Position numbers and translations under genes: made by a program
Notes under the pieces: generated by a model
Database searches by the model: none
The model's input: only the letters and a program-made list of their open reading frames with translations
What the model was told of the DNA's origin: nothing
In this document: positions 6,082 to 7,050 of the stretch, one piece after another
Position numbering within the stretch: the first letter of the stretch is position 1
How the letters are laid out: each line of letters opens with the position of its first letter
From: Cytophagales bacterium
Lineage (GTDB): Bacteria; Bacteroidota; Bacteroidia; Cytophagales; UBA9547
DNA: 7,050 nucleotides
Reading direction: 5' to 3'
Assembly: GCA_003476475.1 (NCBI GenBank)
Contig: DMUD01000297.1
Coordinates: forward strand, 1 to 7,050

Positions 6082-7050
6082 TTGAGAACTGAATTTTTCA
6101 TAGCCAAACGGTATTTATTCTCGAAAGAGAAAAAGAGTTTCATACATATCATTACCCTGATATCAGTTTTAGGGGTTGCAACAGCCACAATGGCCTTGGT
6201 GGTAATATTATCGGTTTTCAATGGTTTGGAAGATTTATTACGAAATGTGTATCGCTCTTTCGACCCCGATTTAAAAGTAATGCCTGTTAAAGGAAAATCT
6301 TTTACTCTAGATGGCGAATTAATTGGCAAGCTTAAAAATATGGTGGAAATAAAAGCTATACACCCAATAGTGGAAGATAATGCACTAATCAAATATGAAA
6401 ACAGCCAACTAGTAATAAAATTCAAAGGAGTACCTGACAATTATTTTACAGAGAACGAATTAGATAGTATACTGGTAGATGGAAAATTGGAAATAAAAAA
6501 AGACCTTGTTCCATATGCTGTACTTGGTAGAGGTGTCCAGTATTATTTGAATGTGAACCTAAAGAACGAATTTATTCCATTACAGTTTTGGTATCCCAAA
6601 CTTCAGCAAAAACAGATAATTGACCCTGAAAAAGCATTCAATCGCTTAATCTTGCTACCAAAAGGTGTTTTTGCGGTCGAAAAACAGTTTGATGACAACT
6701 ATGTATTTATTCCCATCGCAGAAGCTATTGCATTGATGGAATATGAAAAAAAACGAAGCTATTTGGAGATAAAAAGTCGTGAAAATGTAGAAATTTATTC
6801 ATTGAAAGAAAAAGTGCAAAAAACTATAGGCGAAAAATTTATTGTTCTGACACAAGACGAACAACACGCCACTTTACTCAAAGCCATTAAAGTAGAAAAG
6901 TCATTTGTATTTATTACGTTCATCGTCATCATTGCCATTTCAGCTCTCAATATTTTGTTTTCATTGACCCTTACTGCCATCGAAAAAAAGCAAGATGTTT
7001 CGTTGTTGAAAGCACTAGGGGCATCAGATAATTTTTTAAAAAAAATATTT
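6082..7050 (+). CDS. FtsX/LolC-LolE-type ABC transporter permease, 5' part (runs off the window)
   Basis: N-terminal 323 codons of an inner-membrane permease of the FtsX/MacB/LolE superfamily, which moves lipoproteins or other envelope substrates when paired with a LolD-type ATPase. It opens FFIAKRYLFSKEKKSFIHII, the standard family beginning, then a first membrane helix (about 30-50) ending ILSVFNGLEDL. A large periplasmic MacB-like domain spans about 55-270 (SFDPDLKVMPVKGKSF near its start), and a second helix about 275-297. EKKQDVSLLKALGAS, the conserved cytoplasmic segment after that helix, starts at residue 301. The frame is uninterrupted to the last base; full-length relatives have about 400 residues, so roughly 80 are missing. 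The start is inferred as TTG 6082: the in-frame stop is at 6055-6057, and the first in-frame ATG (6190) would cut into the first helix. No ATPase gene is visible nearby, which is common for this permease in Bacteroidota. The exact substrate cannot be told. Confidence 0.88.
   Translation, partial: MRTEFFIAKRYLFSKEKKSFIHIITLISVLGVATATMALVVILSVFNGLEDLLRNVYRSFDPDLKVMPVKGKSFTLDGELIGKLKNMVEIKAIHPIVEDNALIKYENSQLVIKFKGVPDNYFTENELDSILVDGKLEIKKDLVPYAVLGRGVQYYLNVNLKNEFIPLQFWYPKLQQKQIIDPEKAFNRLILLPKGVFAVEKQFDDNYVFIPIAEAIALMEYEKKRSYLEIKSRENVEIYSLKEKVQKTIGEKFIVLTQDEQHATLLKAIKVEKSFVFITFIVIIAISALNILFSLTLTAIEKKQDVSLLKALGASDNFLKKIF

Noticed and set aside
6054..6440. 128-codon - strand frame over the permease start
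   Set aside because: It overlaps the well-supported + strand FtsX/LolE-like frame and shows no family features of its own.

Overview
The window looks like a chromosomal segment from a member of the Bacteroidota (Cytophagales/Chitinophagales-like; genus not determinable by eye). The main reasons are: a promoter before the GAPDH gene matching the Bacteroidota form (TTTG, 20 bp, TAAGTTTG); no Shine-Dalgarno sequence before any of the five genes; AT-rich spacers; and Bacteroidota-like protein sequences, including an orphan FtsX/LolE-type permease. All recognisable genes lie on the + strand.

Layout. Positions 1-497 hold a decayed IS5-type transposase, broken by a frameshift and a stop codon and lacking its 3' half. 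Only about 22 bases later begins thrS (520-2457), a full-length threonyl-tRNA synthetase with intact editing, zinc and catalytic residues. It is followed after one base by a 312-residue DUF898 (YjgN-type) polytopic membrane protein (2459-3397), which overlaps by one base (TAATG) a membrane-anchored M48 zinc metallopeptidase (3397-4488). These three genes look like one transcription unit. After a 140-base spacer with a good promoter comes the glycolytic GAPDH gene (4629-5636), closed by a very regular 23-bp-stem terminator (5652-5700). A stretch of about 380 bases with no convincing gene follows, then the 5' part of an FtsX/LolE-like permease gene that starts at TTG 6082 and runs off the right edge.

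How the parts fit. ThrRS and GAPDH are housekeeping enzymes. The DUF898-M48 pair is the least understood part: a multi-span membrane protein made of about five copies of one short unit, translationally coupled to a peptidase whose catalytic domain is predicted to lie on the periplasmic side. A joint envelope role is likely but unproven. thrS is not followed by infC, its usual partner, and the IS remnant sits where the thrS promoter would be expected, so this locus has probably been rearranged.

I see no CRISPR array, tRNA, rRNA, phage gene or recognised defence system here. Nothing in the window is clearly a new system; the DUF898-M48 pair downstream of thrS is the best candidate for a closer look.
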